In this document: one piece after another, positions 5,663 through 7,531 of the stretch
Layout: every line of letters begins with the position of its first letter
Position numbering within the stretch: position 1 is the first letter of the stretch
Source: CAZSGN01 sp964606415
GTDB lineage: Bacteria > Bacteroidota > Bacteroidia > Bacteroidales > JBBRXJ01
Length of the DNA: 7,531 nt
Assembly (NCBI GenBank): GCA_964606415.1
Contig: CAZSGN010000134.1
Location: 1 to 7,531 of the forward strand
Direction of reading: 5' to 3'
Translations under genes and position numbers: made by a program
The notes under the pieces: model-generated
The model's database searches: none
Seen by the model: the letters and a program-made list of their open reading frames with translations, nothing else
Told to the model about the DNA's origin: nothing

Positions 5663-5694
5663 TTTGCCGGAAAAAAGATGAATGGCTATTTTTG
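5663..5694 (+). promoter_or_regulatory. Bacteroidota-type promoter for recJ
   Basis: TTTG at 5663-5666 and TATTTTTG at 5687-5694 are spaced by 20 nt, the same spacing as at rpsP. The second box matches TAnnTTTG exactly. Transcription would start near 5701, leaving a leader of about 16 nt before the ATG at 5717. An AGGA at 5700-5703 is too far from the ATG to serve as a good Shine-Dalgarno site. Confidence 0.72.
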
Positions 5695-5716
5695 CTTTCA
5701 GGAATTATAAAAAATT

Positions 5717-7441
5717 ATGGAAAAACACTGGATCATCAAATCTCCTTCGGAAGAAAAAAAAATCAGGCATCTACAGGATACACTGGGCATTGACTACTCA
5801 TTGGCTAACTTACTAATTCATAGAGGTGTCAACGACTATGAATCAGCTAAAATCTTTTTCCGCCCTTCCCTCGATCATTTACATGACCCTTTTATGATGA
5901 AGGACATGGACAAAGCCATACAACGTATTCACCAGGCTATACAGCATAAAGAAAAAATACTGGTTTATGGGGATTACGATGTAGACGGGACAACAGCCGT
6001 TGCCATGGTTTACTCCTTCCTGAAACAAATCACCGGAAGTGAACTGGTTCATTTTTATATTCCGGATCGCTACCAGGAAGGCTATGGTTTATCATACGCA
6101 GGGGTTGATTATGCAAAAGAACATGGTTATTCGCTTGTTATCACACTGGATTGTGGCATTAAAGCCAATGAAAAAGTCAGTTATGGCAAAGATATCGACT
6201 TTATTATCTGCGACCACCACCTGCCGGGAGAGGAACTTCCTGATGCAGTGGCTGTCCTGGATCCGAAAAGAAAAGATTGTGCTTACCCTTATAAAGAATT
6301 ATCCGGATGCGGCGTGGGTTTTAAAATGATCCAGGCATATTTGGCCAAACAAAACATGGATCCACAAATGGCTCATCAATATCTGGACCTCGTAGCCGTC
6401 AGCATTGCCGCAGATATTGTGCCTATTACCGGGGAAAACCGGGCCTTAGAGGCATTAGGCCTGCAAAGGTTAATGGAAAATCCGTCAACAGGCCTGCAAA
6501 GCCTGAAAAAAGTCGGCGGCATTGAAAACAAAACACTGGATGTCTCCGATATTGTTTTTAAAATAGGCCCACGAATTAACGCGGCCGGCAGAATGGAATC
6601 AGGATCAACGGCAGTAACATTATTAACCAGTGATAGCCCGGAAGTATCAGATGAAATTGCTGCAAAGATCAATGAACACAATAGCGACAGGAAAAGTACA
6701 GACCAGCAAATCACTTCCGAGGCCCTCCAGATGCTCGAAAATGACCCGGAAGAGAAAAGTGCTTATGCCAGCATCCTATACAAGGAAGACTGGCATAAAG
6801 GGGTAATCGGGATTGTCGCCTCGCGCCTGATCGAATCGTATTACCGGCCAACCATTGTCCTTACTCTATCAAACGGAATGGCCACCGGGTCTGCAAGGTC
6901 AATCGAGGGCTTTGACCTTTACTCGGCTCTTGACGCCTGCAGCGACCTGCTTGAGCGTTTTGGGGGACACCGTTTCGCAGCAGGACTTACTCTGGATCCT
7001 GCCAACATACCAGCATTCAAAAAACGATTCAACGAATACGTGCGCCTGCACATTTCTGAATCAATGATGAAACCTATCCTGGCTATTGATGATGAATTGC
7101 AGTTAAACCAAATTACCCCGAAATTCTACCGCATACTAAAGCAATTCAGCCCTTTCGGCCCGGAAAATATGGCTCCCCTGTTCTGCTCAAGAAATCTGAC
7201 GGACAAAGGAACAGCCAAACTTGTCGGGACTGATCAATCGCACATGAAATTATCGGTCTCGAATTGCGAAGATATCGATAAACCAATTAATGCTATTGCA
7301 TTCTCAATGAGCCGGCACTACGAAAAAATTAAAAACGGACAACGTTTTGATATGGTTTATTCGATAGAGGAAAACCATTTCAGAGGCCAAACCACCCTGC
7401 AACTAAACATCAAAGACATCAAATTCCCGGACACAAATTAA
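5717..7441 (+). CDS. recJ: Single-stranded-DNA-specific exonuclease RecJ
   Basis: RecJ degrades single-stranded DNA 5' to 3' using divalent metal ions, in recombination, mismatch repair and replication-fork repair. The 574 residues match the usual length (E. coli 577). The DHH domain shows motif I VYGDYDVDGTTA (D86, D88, D90), motif II TLDCGI (D145), motif III CDHHLPGE (D166, H167, H168) and LDPKR (D182). KIGPRINAAGRMESG lies at 282-296. The DHHA1 domain carries WHKGVIGIVASRLIE near 359-373 and GGHRFAAGL at 416-424. The C-terminal part (about 453-574), with FSPFGPENMAPLF, is the OB-fold DNA-binding region. All metal ligands expected by motif are present, so it should be active. The ATG at 5717 gives the normal N-terminus, and a good promoter lies just upstream, so it is probably transcribed on its own. 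Confidence 0.97.
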   Translation: MEKHWIIKSPSEEKKIRHLQDTLGIDYSLANLLIHRGVNDYESAKIFFRPSLDHLHDPFMMKDMDKAIQRIHQAIQHKEKILVYGDYDVDGTTAVAMVYSFLKQITGSELVHFYIPDRYQEGYGLSYAGVDYAKEHGYSLVITLDCGIKANEKVSYGKDIDFIICDHHLPGEELPDAVAVLDPKRKDCAYPYKELSGCGVGFKMIQAYLAKQNMDPQMAHQYLDLVAVSIAADIVPITGENRALEALGLQRLMENPSTGLQSLKKVGGIENKTLDVSDIVFKIGPRINAAGRMESGSTAVTLLTSDSPEVSDEIAAKINEHNSDRKSTDQQITSEALQMLENDPEEKSAYASILYKEDWHKGVIGIVASRLIESYYRPTIVLTLSNGMATGSARSIEGFDLYSALDACSDLLERFGGHRFAAGLTLDPANIPAFKKRFNEYVRLHISESMMKPILAIDDELQLNQITPKFYRILKQFSPFGPENMAPLFCSRNLTDKGTAKLVGTDQSHMKLSVSNCEDIDKPINAIAFSMSRHYEKIKNGQRFDMVYSIEENHFRGQTTLQLNIKDIKFPDTN

Positions 7442-7531
7442 TGATAAGCACTATGCAACAAAGTGCATGGTCCTCAACTTTCATAAATAATGGCACATTA
7501 ACCCTCATCTGTTCGGGCAATCCAATAAATC

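Larger units (their letters stand above)
5501..5716. other. Intergenic region between the pseudo-GH16 gene and recJ
   Basis: With the duplicated overlap and Ns removed, this is most of an intergenic spacer of about 227 bp. It contains an inverted repeat (5571-5603), the recJ promoter (5663-5694) and, on the minus strand, a 47-codon open stretch ending at 5510 with no ATG start. No functional gene is visible. Confidence 0.65.

Noticed and set aside
7448..7466. GCACT/AGTGC inverted repeat just after recJ as a terminator
   Set aside because: Arms of 5 bp, a 9-nt loop, competing pairings and no T tract follow it, so it does not meet the form of an intrinsic terminator.
7441..7531. Possible next gene starting at ATG 7441, overlapping the recJ stop as TAATG and open to the window edge
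   Set aside because: Only 30 codons are visible, they resemble no known N-terminus, and a minus-strand frame is open over the same stretch. The evidence is too thin to call a gene.

Overview
The window looks like a piece of a draft Bacteroidota (Bacteroidetes) chromosome, moderately AT-rich. Four things point there. The best promoters fit the Bacteroidota sigma-70 form (TTG, about 20 nt, TAnnTTTG). Starts largely lack Shine-Dalgarno sequences. Ribosomal protein bS16 carries a long charged tail. The dnaE and rpsP-rimM genes lie next to each other. A run of exactly 100 Ns marks a scaffold join. I see no tRNA, rRNA, CRISPR array, insertion sequence or phage gene.

Layout. (1) Positions 1-1453, minus strand: the first 484 codons of dnaE, the replicative DNA polymerase III alpha subunit, running off the left edge. 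(2) Positions 1454-1987: a divergent non-coding region with a perfect 18-bp palindrome, a short hairpin on the dnaE side and a clear promoter for rpsP. (3) Positions 1988-3202, plus strand: rpsP-rimM, a ribosomal protein and the 30S maturation factor that binds uS19, in one operon. (4) Positions 3203-3634, minus strand: a hotdog-fold acyl-CoA thioesterase whose stop codon abuts the rimM stop. (5) Positions 3865-5334, plus strand: the most unusual gene. It encodes a 489-residue protein without a signal peptide, made of a helical region with a 72-residue repeat followed by a GH16-fold domain. All three catalytic acids of that domain are replaced by their amides (ExDxxE has become QxNxxQ). (6) Positions 5335-5716: an intergenic region holding the N gap, flanked by identical 55-bp ends, so the gap is probably an assembly artefact; a strong promoter for recJ follows. 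(7) Positions 5717-7441, plus strand: full-length recJ, the 5'-3' single-strand DNA exonuclease.

Most of the window is core information processing: replication (dnaE), ribosome assembly (rpsP, rimM) and repair (recJ). The thioesterase is lipid or acyl-CoA housekeeping. The repeat/pseudo-GH16 protein is the candidate for new biology: a probably cytoplasmic, non-hydrolytic glycan-binding or structural protein. Its function cannot be read from the sequence.
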